Shown: piece by piece, positions 35,926-44,081 of the stretch | Layout of the letters: each line of letters starts with the position of its first letter | Numbering within the stretch: position 1 is the stretch's first letter | Assembly (NCBI GenBank): GCA_031553855.1 | Contig: JAVBKW010000021.1 | Coordinates: 53,475 to 117,474, forward strand | DNA: 64,000 nt | Direction of reading: 5' to 3' | DNA from: RACS-047 sp031553855 | GTDB lineage: Bacteria; Bacillota; Clostridia; Christensenellales; Pumilibacteraceae | Program-made: the position numbers and the translations under genes | Notes under the pieces: model-generated | What the model was told of the DNA's origin: nothing | The model's database searches: none | Seen by the model: only the letters and a program-made list of their open reading frames with translations

Positions 35926-38034
35926 TTATCTGTATCTTCTCTTTCTGCTTTGCGTGCGCTTATATGAGTTGAGCACCTGTCTGTAACGGTTCAGCTCGGC
36001 AGCGTGTACAGCATCGCGCAGCGCTCTTTCAATTAACTGATTGACGTCTGCGTCGGCGCGTTCAAAATCGGCAAGGCTGTATTTTATTTCATAGAGCCTG
36101 TCAACCATCGCAAGAGCTTCTTTTTCGGTGCGCGTATCTCTTAAATACCTGCGGATCGCCGCTATTTCTCTTAGCCGGTTCATTATCTGTTCCTGCGCGG
36201 GGTTTTGCGCCGCGCCGGACGCGCTTCCTGCCATTTCCGTCTCTTTTGCCGATATGATCTTTTCTAAAGTCGAGGCGCGCAGCTTTTCAAGGCGCACGTT
36301 ATATTTTTCAAGACGGGCTGCCAGCTCCTTACGGTACTCGGATAAGCGCGGCCTTGCGTTTTCAGGCGCGGTCTCGAACGCTTCGTCTACCTGTATCATC
36401 CTCTTGACTATTTTTACGCATTCGTCTTCATACCTTGCAATTTCCGCCGCGACGCTGTCGTACTCGTCGGCGCCTTTTAGCGGAACTTTTACTGAATTTA
36501 CGGAAGGGTCATAAACCGTGAGCGGCACTTCCTTATATGAAGATGCGGAAGATGCGGAAGGAACGGAGGCCCTGAAAGCCGGCCTTTCTCCGGCAAAGAA
36601 AGAATCTATTTTCTTTAGCGCCGTATCGCATTCTTCAATAAAAGCTTTTTTATGCGAAATAAAGCTTTCCTTTTCGGACCTATTTTTTAAGCAGTTATAA
36701 TATTCGCCGTCTAAATCCCTGATCGCATTTTTTATGAGCCGCTTTGCCTTTTTGTCCTTTTTTCCTAAGGCGGCGAGGTTATTTTTTTCCGACACTAAAT
36801 CAGAGGCCGCTTTGTTTTCGGCGGCAATAAGCTGAGGCAGAGCTGCGGCAGCGGCGTTTACTTCGCTCGCCTCGGCATTGCGCGCCTCTACGATCTCTTT
36901 GCGGCGGCTGTTTAAGACGTTAACGTCCTGACAAGCTGCGGTGTTTTCAGCAGCGTAACCGAACCTTGTTTCAAAGCTGCATTCTAACGCGGCTTCATTT
37001 TCAGCGTCGCGCTGTTTTTGAGATTTTACAGCGTCTAAGAGCTTTTCGCCTTTTTTATACTTCTTATATATTCTTTTCTTTTCTTTTTTTATAAGCTCAT
37101 CTGTTAGCTCGCCGTCGCGGAAAAACTTTTTGCGCTTGTATTTTTTGGGACGGTATTTTTCGTCGTAAATCCTCTCTATCAATATCTCGTCTTCTATAAT
37201 TCCCGGCAGATAAGCCTTGAACTCCTTTTTTGTAAGCCTGTGGTCAGGCTCGGGCAAGGTTTCGTGCACCGAGTAATCCGGAGCGGAAACGGCAGCTTCC
37301 GGTGCGGACGGATCAGGCATCGCGACGGACGGCTGGAAAGGCATATTTTGAGGAGCGGCCGTATAGGGAAGCGTTTGAACAGGCACCTGCGGCACCTGCT
37401 GAATCTGCTGGTACTGCGGCTGATATTGAGGAGCCATATATTGAGGCTGGAAGTATGGCTGGTATTGCGGTTGATAGTACGGCTGGTACTGCGGAACCTG
37501 AACGTGTACAGCTGCAGGAGTGGGCGCCGGAGCGGGCATAACAAAAGTTATCGGCATTACAGGCGGAGCCATAGTAACGGGCGCAATTTTGTTTTGACCT
37601 GATACGTCGTGCTTTGAAGCGTGCTTTGATACGGCGGTATATTGGGGGTTTGCCGCCTTGAATATTTCACTGGCAAACTCTAAGGTCATTTTACCGATAT
37701 CCTGAGTTTTTTCCGCGCTCCTTAAGAACTCGGTTTCCTTCTTCTTTCTTCTTCTTAAAACCGCGCCGCGTATAATGAGCGCGATAATTATCAGCAGTAA
37801 AACTGCCGCGCCTGCATAAAGCAATATCCTCTGCCATTCCGCCCATGAATCAAGAAACGGGAAAATTCCTGATTGTAAAACAAGCGTGCCGGCAGCTGAG
37901 GAGCGCGCCGACATTCCTAAAACTATAACTATATCATTTTTTGGAGAATGGGAAAAAACAATCAATAAAGCAAAGAGCATAAATATAATAACAGGAATTG
38001 TTATCATTCCGCACTTTTTCAATTTCGCACTCAC
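35926..38034 (-). CDS. Membrane-anchored coiled-coil protein with Pro/Gln/Tyr-rich linker
   Basis: 702 residues. Two N-terminal membrane helices (about 10-27 and 68-90) flank a short outside loop, then a basic stop (RRRKKK) puts the rest inside. Residues about 150-265 are low complexity: Pro/Ala/Val-rich, then repeats of QYQPYYQPQYQPYFQPQY type. A basic segment follows (about 280-340: KYRPKKYKRKKFF, KKEKKRIYKKYKK), then coiled coil (about 370-690) and a basic tail RKRRYR. The layout of membrane anchor, flexible spacer and coiled coil resembles structural tethers such as division or polar-organising proteins, but I recognise no family. It has a consensus promoter and is followed by the soluble coiled-coil gene. 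Confidence 0.8.
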   Translation of the reverse strand: MSAKLKKCGMITIPVIIFMLFALLIVFSHSPKNDIVIVLGMSARSSAAGTLVLQSGIFPFLDSWAEWQRILLYAGAAVLLLIIIALIIRGAVLRRRKKKETEFLRSAEKTQDIGKMTLEFASEIFKAANPQYTAVSKHASKHDVSGQNKIAPVTMAPPVMPITFVMPAPAPTPAAVHVQVPQYQPYYQPQYQPYFQPQYMAPQYQPQYQQIQQVPQVPVQTLPYTAAPQNMPFQPSVAMPDPSAPEAAVSAPDYSVHETLPEPDHRLTKKEFKAYLPGIIEDEILIERIYDEKYRPKKYKRKKFFRDGELTDELIKKEKKRIYKKYKKGEKLLDAVKSQKQRDAENEAALECSFETRFGYAAENTAACQDVNVLNSRRKEIVEARNAEASEVNAAAAALPQLIAAENKAASDLVSEKNNLAALGKKDKKAKRLIKNAIRDLDGEYYNCLKNRSEKESFISHKKAFIEECDTALKKIDSFFAGERPAFRASVPSASSASSYKEVPLTVYDPSVNSVKVPLKGADEYDSVAAEIARYEDECVKIVKRMIQVDEAFETAPENARPRLSEYRKELAARLEKYNVRLEKLRASTLEKIISAKETEMAGSASGAAQNPAQEQIMNRLREIAAIRRYLRDTRTEKEALAMVDRLYEIKYSLADFERADADVNQLIERALRDAVHAAELNRYRQVLNSYKRTQSRKRRYR

Positions 38035-38121
38035 AGCAAGACTCCTTGGACTATTATTTATTTTGGCTGTTTATAATGAAAAACATACCTTTTCCATCAT
38101 ATATATTATTTATACTTTACT

Positions 38122-38150
38122 ATTATATATCATTATTACGCCAATGTCAA
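38122..38150 (-). promoter_or_regulatory. Promoter of the coiled-coil operon
   Basis: Minus-strand TTGACA (38145-38150), a 17-nt spacer and TATAAT (38122-38127), all consensus; leader of about 80 nt to the ATG at 38034. It is divergent from the serC promoter. Confidence 0.8.
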
Positions 38151-38371
38151 TAATTGTGAAAAAAAAGTAATAATCTATTTTGAATAAAATTCGGGGTTTT
38201 TTTGCGTTTTAAACTAAAAAAACGAAAAAACAGCGTTTTTTTTAAAATTTTAAAGATTTATACATTCTCTGCATTAAAGCGGCTATAAAAATACAATAGA
38301 TTTCCCTCGTTTTACATTTTTTAAGATACTATAAAAAGGACAAAAATATCCGGCGCAGACGCAAAAAGTGC

Positions 38372-38400
38372 TTGCTAATTTTGGCATTTTTTTATATAAT
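38372..38400 (+). promoter_or_regulatory. Promoter of serC-serA
   Basis: TTGCTA (38372-38377), a 17-nt spacer and TATAAT (38395-38400), about 55 nt of leader. The region 38151-38371 is A/T-rich; I see no T-box or other riboswitch in it. Confidence 0.65.
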
Positions 38401-38462
38401 ATTTCAAACGGCTTTTTAATTTAAAAATATTAAGATATAAAAATTTTTTAAGGAGACAGATT

Positions 38463-39542
38463 ATGAGAAACTACAATTTTTCAGCCGGACCTTCTATGCT
38501 TCCGTTGGAAGTTTTAGAGCAGGTGCAAAAAGACCTCGTCGATTACAACGGCACGGGAATGTCGGTAATGGAAATGAGCCACCGTTCAAAACCCTATGAG
38601 GCCATTAATACGGAAGCTGAGAGCCTTTTGCGAGAGCTTATGAATATCCCCGATAATTATGACGTTATATTTGTACAGGGCGGCGCGTCGATGCAGTTTG
38701 AGGCGGTTCCGCTTAATCTTTTAAAAAACTTAAAGGCCGACTATGTGGTGACCGGCAATTTCTCGAAAAAAGCTTACGATGAGGCAAAAAAATTCGGCGA
38801 TATGGTTTGCGCGGCCTCGAGCAAAGATAAAAACTTTACATACATTCCAAAACTCGATAAATCTATGTTCCGCCCCGACGCGGATTACGTGCATATCTGC
38901 CACAATAATACGATTTTCGGTTCGCGTTACAATGAAATACCCGACACCGGAGATATTCCTCTCGTAGCCGATATTTCGTCCAGCATTTTAAGCCAGGAGT
39001 TCGACGTTTCAAAGTTCGGAGTGCTTTATGCCGGAGCGCAGAAAAACGTAGGGCCCGCGGGCGTTACCATTGTTATCGTGCGCAAAGATTTAGCCGACCG
39101 CGCTCTTCCTTCCTGCCCTACCATGATGAAATGGCAAACTCAAATCGCCGAAAAGAGCCTCTATAATACTCCGCCCGCGTTCTCGACATACGTTGCTATG
39201 CTCGTATTCAGATACCTAAAGAAGATCGGCGGCGTTAAGGCTATGAACAAGATAAACGAAGAAAAAGCAAAAATGCTTTATGATTATATCGACGGCTCAA
39301 ATTATTATATCAATACCGTCGAAAAGCCTTACCGCTCGATTATGAACGTTACGTTCGTTACAGGCTCTGAAGAGCTAGACAATAAGTTTGTTTCAGAAGC
39401 CGCAAAATCCGGACTTTTAACGCTCAAAGGCCACAGGCTGGTTGGCGGAATGAGGGCAAGCATCTACAACGCTATGCCGGTTGAGGGTATCAAGGCTCTG
39501 ATCGCGTTTATGAAGAAGTTCGCTTCCGAAAACAAAAAATAA
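38463..39542 (+). CDS. serC: Phosphoserine aminotransferase SerC
   Basis: 359-residue PLP enzyme converting 3-phosphohydroxypyruvate and glutamate to phosphoserine, second step of serine synthesis. Start MRNYNFSAGPSMLP is diagnostic. The PLP Schiff-base lysine is Lys194 in YAGAQKNVGPAG. GMSVMEMSHRS and CHNNTIFG are the conserved substrate and cofactor loops. AAGGAG lies 7 nt before the ATG. serA follows in the same direction, with a MITE-like insert in the 258-nt gap. No serB is present in the window. Confidence 0.97.
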   Translation: MRNYNFSAGPSMLPLEVLEQVQKDLVDYNGTGMSVMEMSHRSKPYEAINTEAESLLRELMNIPDNYDVIFVQGGASMQFEAVPLNLLKNLKADYVVTGNFSKKAYDEAKKFGDMVCAASSKDKNFTYIPKLDKSMFRPDADYVHICHNNTIFGSRYNEIPDTGDIPLVADISSSILSQEFDVSKFGVLYAGAQKNVGPAGVTIVIVRKDLADRALPSCPTMMKWQTQIAEKSLYNTPPAFSTYVAMLVFRYLKKIGGVKAMNKINEEKAKMLYDYIDGSNYYINTVEKPYRSIMNVTFVTGSEELDNKFVSEAAKSGLLTLKGHRLVGGMRASIYNAMPVEGIKALIAFMKKFASENKK

Positions 39543-39584
39543 GAATAAAAGATAATTTCGACTTATCTTCACTGATTGCAGACA

Positions 39585-39766
39585 TAAACTAGAAAAGAAT
39601 TCATCGTGTGCTCAGCCGAGCGCTTTAGCGCGAACGCCACGAAGTATGCGGACTACGCTTGCCTTGCCGCCTTGGTCGAGTATTAGAAATACACTCCCAG
39701 CGGCAGCGCGGCAACTGTTGCCCGTTTGACACGCGACTTCTTCTCTAGTAAATTATGCGTCGGCAA
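39585..39766 (+). repeat. MITE-like element, family 1 copy A
   Basis: Terminal inverted repeats ACTAGAAAAGAA (39588-39599) and TTCTTCTCTAGT (39738-39749), one mismatch. It shares with copy B (52919-53065, opposite orientation) the outer ends, the core TTGGTCGAGTAT and ACACTCCC, and the 17 nt beyond the right repeat ending CGTCGGCAA. A 15-bp direct repeat GATTGCAGACATAAA flanks it at 39574-39588 and 39773-39787. No transposase. Confidence 0.75.
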
Positions 39767-39800
39767 AAGGCCGATTGCAGACATAAAGGAGTATAAAAAA

Positions 39801-40961
39801 ATGAAAGTTTTAAAGCTTAACGAGGTCAGCCCCATAGTTAAAGATATTTTAGGCGGCAATTACGCCTTGGAAAAAGCATGCGCCGATCCCGACGCTATTA
39901 TCCTGCGTTCGGCGGACATGCATACTTATGACCTTCCCGCAAGCGTACTTTGCGTAGGAAGAGCCGGAGCGGGCGTCAACAATATTCCGTTTGATAAATA
40001 TGCCGACACAGGCGTCGTTGTTTTTAATACGCCCGGCGCGACCGCAAACGCCGTCAAAGAGCTGGTACTTTGCGCAATGCTGATGTCCGGCCGCAAAATA
40101 GTGGACGGTATAAACTGGACGCTGTCGCTTAAAGGCAAAGGCGCGGAAGTGGGAAAACTCGTCGAGAGCGGCAAGAAAGAATTTATCGGCGGCGAAATAA
40201 TGGGCAAAAAGCTCGGCGTTATAGGCCTCGGCGCGATAGGCGCGCTTGTCGCTAACGCCGCAGTTGACCTTGGCATGACGGTTTACGGCTTCGACCCCTA
40301 CATTTCTATCGCGGGCGCATGGAACCTCAACCACAACGTTATCAAAACCGACGACGTGAAAACTATTTTCAAGGAATGTGATTTTATCACGCTGCACGTC
40401 CCCTTAGCCGACGGCACTAAAAAAATGATAAACGCAGAAAGCATCGCGACGATGAAAGACGGCGTGAACATCATCAACTGCTCACGCGGCGAGCTTGCCG
40501 ACAACGCAGCTATAATCGAGGCTGTAAATACGGGCAAGGTCAACCGTTATGTGACTGATTTTCCCTCGGATGAAGTACTCGGCATTGCAAATATCATCAC
40601 TATCCCCCACCTTGGCGCAAGCACGCCCGAGGCCGAGGATAATTGCGCTGTGATGGTCGCCCACCAGATGAAAGACTTTATCGAAAACGGCAATATCGTA
40701 AACTCGGTAAACTTCCCCGCCTGCTCGATGCCCCGCTGCGGCAAACAGCGTTTAACGGTAGTTCACCTTAACGTGAAAAACGTAATAAGCGCGGTAAGCG
40801 ACACTATCGGCAAAGAAGGCATCAACATCAGCGGCTTTGTGTCGCAGTCCGGCAATAAAAAAGTAGCCTACGCAATAATCGACGTTGATGAAGTTTTATC
40901 CGAAAAAATCATAGACAAAATCAGAAAATTAGAAAACATCGTTAAAGTAAGAGTTATCTAA
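39801..40961 (+). CDS. serA: 3-phosphoglycerate dehydrogenase SerA (short form with ACT domain)
   Basis: 386-residue NAD-dependent enzyme oxidising 3-phosphoglycerate to 3-phosphohydroxypyruvate. The ATG at 39801 has AAAGGAG 9 nt upstream; a longer reading frame from 39726 only translates the mobile element. Rossmann motif KLGVIGLGAIGALVANAA, catalytic Arg in NCSRGEL and catalytic His in IPHLGASTPEAEDN are present. The C-terminus (about 315-386, RLTVVHLNVKNVISAVSDTIGKEG...) is a single ACT domain, the usual site for serine feedback inhibition. It is the compact form common in Clostridia, without the long intervening domain of E. coli-type or mycobacterial enzymes. Confidence 0.95.
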   Translation: MKVLKLNEVSPIVKDILGGNYALEKACADPDAIILRSADMHTYDLPASVLCVGRAGAGVNNIPFDKYADTGVVVFNTPGATANAVKELVLCAMLMSGRKIVDGINWTLSLKGKGAEVGKLVESGKKEFIGGEIMGKKLGVIGLGAIGALVANAAVDLGMTVYGFDPYISIAGAWNLNHNVIKTDDVKTIFKECDFITLHVPLADGTKKMINAESIATMKDGVNIINCSRGELADNAAIIEAVNTGKVNRYVTDFPSDEVLGIANIITIPHLGASTPEAEDNCAVMVAHQMKDFIENGNIVNSVNFPACSMPRCGKQRLTVVHLNVKNVISAVSDTIGKEGINISGFVSQSGNKKVAYAIIDVDEVLSEKIIDKIRKLENIVKVRVI

Positions 40962-40980
40962 AAAACACGATTAAATTTTG

Positions 40981-41018
40981 AAAAATCAGGCTCGACATTC
41001 CGGGCCTGATTTTTTTTA
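40981..41018 (+). terminator. Terminator between serA and the membrane protein pair
   Basis: AAAAATCAGGC (40981-40991) pairs with GCCTGATTTTT (41004-41014), followed by more T. The A-run on the left gives a T-run on the minus strand, so it can serve both convergent units. Confidence 0.85.
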
Positions 41019-41043
41019 CTCATCATATAATATTAAAGGCGGG

Positions 41044-41952
41044 CTACAAAACTACGGGAGGAGTGAAAACGGCGTCGTCTATATAATATCTTTTATTATT
41101 TTTGTTGTAGTATAAAGTAAGATTTAAGATGCAGATAAAAAGCATTGAGATAGGAATAGTGGCGATAAGCCCTGCGCCGAATGTAAAAATGCCGATAAAT
41201 ACGTTTAGCGCTATAATAAACAGCCACGTTATAATTAAGTTGCCAAAGACGGACTTGAAGTTTTTCAGCGTGTTTTTAATAGAAAAGGCGAAGGCTTTAA
41301 AAATGGGCATATTGCCGTTTATTATAGCTGGCGCCCATGCGGACATAAACGCGGATTTCAGCGCAATTAAGACTATATAACAAATCATTATAATAAACGG
41401 CGTAAAAAACGCCAGCACAGGGACTGTGAAAAGAAGCCATAAAAGCCTGATAACAGCAAGTATAACTACGTCGGCAAGTATCGTATAAAGCATTTTAACA
41501 AGCGAAAACAGCGACGATTTCCCGAGATTTGAAATAAAGTTGGCGGCAAAACCGGTTTTTGCGTTGCTTGACATATAATTATCAAGTACGTTTATGAGCG
41601 GCAGCTCATAAAGCCCCGTAAGAAAACGGAAAGCGAAGATCACGACGACCAAAATCAAGAGAGAGGAGGCGACCGACAGCGTTTTATTGGTCGTAAAGAG
41701 GGCTATAAAGTTTTTAAAAGTCAAAGCAAGCTGTTCGGCAATATTTGAAAGCGTCGCCCCTTCTAAAAGGTTGCGGTAAATTTGCGCAAATTCGTCCCCT
41801 ATTCCGGCTTCGCGTATCGTCCTGAAAATTATCGAAACAAAGGGAAGCGAAAGGAGAGCTATCAGCCCGCCTGCGATTATTGTGTAAATACACAGCACCC
41901 ATACGAGTGAAAACCTTGAAAGAAATATTTTAAACGAATTTTTAAACGACAT
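41044..41952 (-). CDS. Polytopic membrane protein, unknown family
   Basis: 302 residues with about six hydrophobic segments (near 15-45, 95-120, 150-175, 175-200, 235-262, 262-285). There is no signal peptide and no catalytic motif I recognise. The C-terminal part (AFSIKNTLKNFKSVFGNLIITWLFIIALNV) recalls small Firmicutes membrane proteins of the DUF975/YesL kind, but only in general character. The ATG is 9 nt downstream of the stop of the next membrane gene, and both proteins begin with an N-terminal segment KxxFKIFLSR/KETLKYIFKT-like before helix 1, so they are probably one operon and perhaps distant paralogues forming a complex. Confidence 0.75.
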   Translation of the reverse strand: MSFKNSFKIFLSRFSLVWVLCIYTIIAGGLIALLSLPFVSIIFRTIREAGIGDEFAQIYRNLLEGATLSNIAEQLALTFKNFIALFTTNKTLSVASSLLILVVVIFAFRFLTGLYELPLINVLDNYMSSNAKTGFAANFISNLGKSSLFSLVKMLYTILADVVILAVIRLLWLLFTVPVLAFFTPFIIMICYIVLIALKSAFMSAWAPAIINGNMPIFKAFAFSIKNTLKNFKSVFGNLIITWLFIIALNVFIGIFTFGAGLIATIPISMLFICILNLTLYYNKNNKRYYIDDAVFTPPVVL

Positions 41953-41961
41953 CTTTTACCC

Positions 41962-42807
41962 TCATTTTCCTTTATTGGATCCGAACGTCTGCTTTATATC
42001 GCGACGCTCCAATCCCGAAACGTCAAACATTACTATCATAACATAGGAAATAACGTACATGATTATAAAAAGATACATACAAATTGAAATAATTATAGTT
42101 ATAAAATCATAAAGCGTAAAAAACGTGAGTACGTATTCGATTATTGCCACAAGCAAAAACGGAAATACGCCGCTGAAGATAATTTTAAACGCTTTCTTTC
42201 CCATGATTGCAAACGCGCTCGAAAAAGCGTCGCTGAAAGCGTAACCGTAGGTCATTTTCAGCGGTATCATAAAAATAACGGGGCCTGTGAGCGCGATAAA
42301 TAAAATGAAAATCGAGATGCTTACAAACGTTGATACTATTATGTTCAATACGCTCGGCAAACCGTCGCCCGATAAAATGATATGCAGAAGATAGACGACG
42401 CTTATGAGGATCAGCGAGTACAAAACCATTAAAAGAGTGCAGATCATTAAAACTGTTAAAACCGGAAAAAAGGTTTCGTTTATGCCCGCAACAGGATTTT
42501 GAAACAGTATCTTTCTTCCCGTTCTGAAATGCTTTTCGATAAACGAAAAACCAAAGCACATCCCTAAAAATAAGGACAGGAAAATTAGCACCGGCGGATA
42601 GACGTTCTTTATATGCGATGCGCGGAACACAAGTCGGAATACGTCGGAATAGCTCTCTACACCTGTTACGGCGTAGTCGGGAATAAAGGAAATCGACGAC
42701 ATCGGCTTAACGAACACACCCAAAACGACCGCGGGCAGAATCAATATCGCAGCCAGCGGAAAAAACGTTTTGAAAATGTATTTCAGCGTTTCCTTTATAT
42801 AATTCAT
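41962..42807 (-). CDS. Polytopic membrane protein, unknown family
   Basis: 281 residues with about six hydrophobic segments (near 12-32, 72-92, 115-150, 152-178, 198-222, 225-255). Start MNYIKETLKYIFKTFFPLAAILILP. No motif suggests a function. First gene of a two-gene unit with 41044-41952. A good promoter lies so close that its -10 box is 6 nt before the ATG, and there is no Shine-Dalgarno, so the mRNA may be leaderless; the next Met (residue 36) would remove helix 1 and is less likely. Confidence 0.72.
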   Translation of the reverse strand: MNYIKETLKYIFKTFFPLAAILILPAVVLGVFVKPMSSISFIPDYAVTGVESYSDVFRLVFRASHIKNVYPPVLIFLSLFLGMCFGFSFIEKHFRTGRKILFQNPVAGINETFFPVLTVLMICTLLMVLYSLILISVVYLLHIILSGDGLPSVLNIIVSTFVSISIFILFIALTGPVIFMIPLKMTYGYAFSDAFSSAFAIMGKKAFKIIFSGVFPFLLVAIIEYVLTFFTLYDFITIIISICMYLFIIMYVISYVMIVMFDVSGLERRDIKQTFGSNKGK

Positions 42808-42813
42808 AAATAA

Positions 42814-42842
42814 ATTATAATATAATTAGTCAAAATTTGCAA
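42814..42842 (-). promoter_or_regulatory. Promoter of the membrane protein pair
   Basis: Minus-strand TTGCAA (42837-42842), a 17-nt spacer and TATAAT (42814-42819). Only 6 nt lie between the -10 box and the ATG. Confidence 0.6.
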
Positions 42843-42935
42843 GACAAAAATAGCCGTATCTTCCGTATCGCCGACAAATTCTATGTTAATTTTCTTTTTT
42901 CCCGTTTAGAAAATCATAAAATCATTATCAAATAC

Positions 42936-42964
42936 TTGACAATTACTTCATCTTATATTAACAT
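42936..42964 (+). promoter_or_regulatory. Promoter of the TPP riboswitch-thiT unit
   Basis: TTGACA (42936-42941), a 17-nt spacer and TAACAT (42959-42964), placing the start site a few bases before the riboswitch. Confidence 0.65.
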
Positions 42965-42977
42965 ACATATAAATTAA

Positions 42978-43083
42978 TAACCGCTGGGGGCGCTATAAAC
43001 GCATTAGCTGAGATAATGACGCAAAGTCATTGGTCCCTTTGAACCTGTGAGTTAGTACTCGCGTAGGGAAAGCAGCAATATTG
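42978..43083 (+). ncRNA. TPP riboswitch (THI element)
   Basis: Contains the conserved blocks in order: CTGGGGGCGC, GCTGAGATAATGAC, GGTCCCTTTGAACCTG and GCGTAGGGAA. It precedes a terminator hairpin and thiT. TPP binding should favour the terminator and switch off thiamine uptake, the usual logic of this class in Firmicutes. Confidence 0.95.
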
Positions 43084-43107
43084 TAAATTTTACATGCAAT
43101 AGGATTG

Positions 43108-43148
43108 GACTTTTCCGCTTTAGGTACTTATAGGAAAAGTCTTTTTTT
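43108..43148 (+). terminator. Riboswitch-controlled terminator
   Basis: GACTTTTCC (43108-43116) and GGAAAAGTC (43133-43141) followed by a run of seven T, 25 nt after the TPP aptamer and about 100 nt before thiT. Confidence 0.9.
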
Positions 43149-43245
43149 ATTTCTTTCCGCGTACGGGAAAGGCTTAAAAAACACTTTGACGCATGGCCTT
43201 AAACGGAAAATAAGATCGGGCTTTTACGGTTAAAAGGAGTTTACA

Positions 43246-44028
43246 ATGCCAAACAAACTCGAATGGGATTTTAAAAAATTTACCTCATTCAAAGACGTTT
43301 TTACAAGTCAGGACGGATTACTTATATTCTTTATTATTTTAAGCTTCGTCCTCTTATTCGCGCTTATCGCTGCGATAGTTATTTCGTTCTTCGTTATGCG
43401 CAAAAAAGGCACGAACGCCTTTACCACAAAGGATTTGACATACGGCGCGGTGTGCCTTGCCATTTCGTTCGCTTTAAGCTTTATCGGCCTTAAGTTGCCG
43501 CAAGGCGGAACTATCACGCCCGCGTCCGCCCTGCCAGTTATGCTGTACTGCTATTTCTTCGGCTTTCGCAAAGGCTCCGTCGTCTGCTTTGCTTATATGC
43601 TGCTGCAGTATTTTCAAGACCCGTATATAGTGCATCCTATGAGCGCGCTTCTCGACTACGTCATCCCCTATCTTTCGCTTATGTTTTTAGGACTCTTTTC
43701 CTACCGCCGCTTCAGAGTGCAAGGCTTTGAACAGAAAAATTTCTTTTTAAAAAACATTAACTTTATAATCGGCGCGGCGCTCTACGTTGTTGTAAGATAC
43801 GCATGCCACATATTATCCGGAGTCATTTTCTATAGCGAATGGGCATGGGAAGGCTGGGGAGTGTGGGCGTACTCGTTTGCCTACAACGCCTTTATACTTA
43901 TCGACACAGTTATCGCGGTAGCGACGGGCTTTGCTATGCTTTCGAGCCGCACCTTTTCAAAGTTTATGCTCTCATCCTCGAATATGCAGAAAGCGCCTGT
44001 TAAGGAAACGGAGATAATGTCCGCTTAA
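43246..44028 (+). CDS. thiT: Thiamine ECF transporter S component ThiT
   Basis: 260-residue membrane protein that binds thiamine and docks on a shared ECF energising module (not in this window). The C-terminal 190 residues have six helices and the family pattern: DLTYGAVCLAISFALSFIGL, the Gly/Pro-rich GGTITPASALPVMLYCYFFG, Q-D-P-[YF] in YFQDPYIVHPMSALLDYVIPY, and a tryptophan-rich YSEWAWEGWGVWAYSFAYN, matching residues used for thiamine binding in ThiT. About 60 N-terminal residues with an extra helix (about 24-48) go beyond the usual 180-200. The TPP riboswitch upstream supports the assignment. AAAGGAG precedes the ATG. Confidence 0.93.
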   Translation: MPNKLEWDFKKFTSFKDVFTSQDGLLIFFIILSFVLLFALIAAIVISFFVMRKKGTNAFTTKDLTYGAVCLAISFALSFIGLKLPQGGTITPASALPVMLYCYFFGFRKGSVVCFAYMLLQYFQDPYIVHPMSALLDYVIPYLSLMFLGLFSYRRFRVQGFEQKNFFLKNINFIIGAALYVVVRYACHILSGVIFYSEWAWEGWGVWAYSFAYNAFILIDTVIAVATGFAMLSSRTFSKFMLSSSNMQKAPVKETEIMSA

Positions 44029-44081
44029 ATCCATTCTAAAAAACCCTTGTAGCTTTTTCCTAAAGCCATAAAACGCCCCTT

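Noticed and set aside
37194..37602. Plus- and minus-frame arginine- and serine-rich frames over the Pro/Gln region
   Set aside because: Low-complexity shadows of the QYQPYYQPQ-type repeat in the membrane coiled-coil gene.
38151..38462. T-box or other riboswitch upstream of serC
   Set aside because: No T-box sequence, specifier hairpin or known aptamer core could be found in the A/T-rich leader.
39726..39800. N-terminal extension of SerA (MTRDFFSSKLCVGKRP...)
   Set aside because: It translates the MITE-like element. The ATG at 39801 has a proper AAAGGAG and matches the family start.
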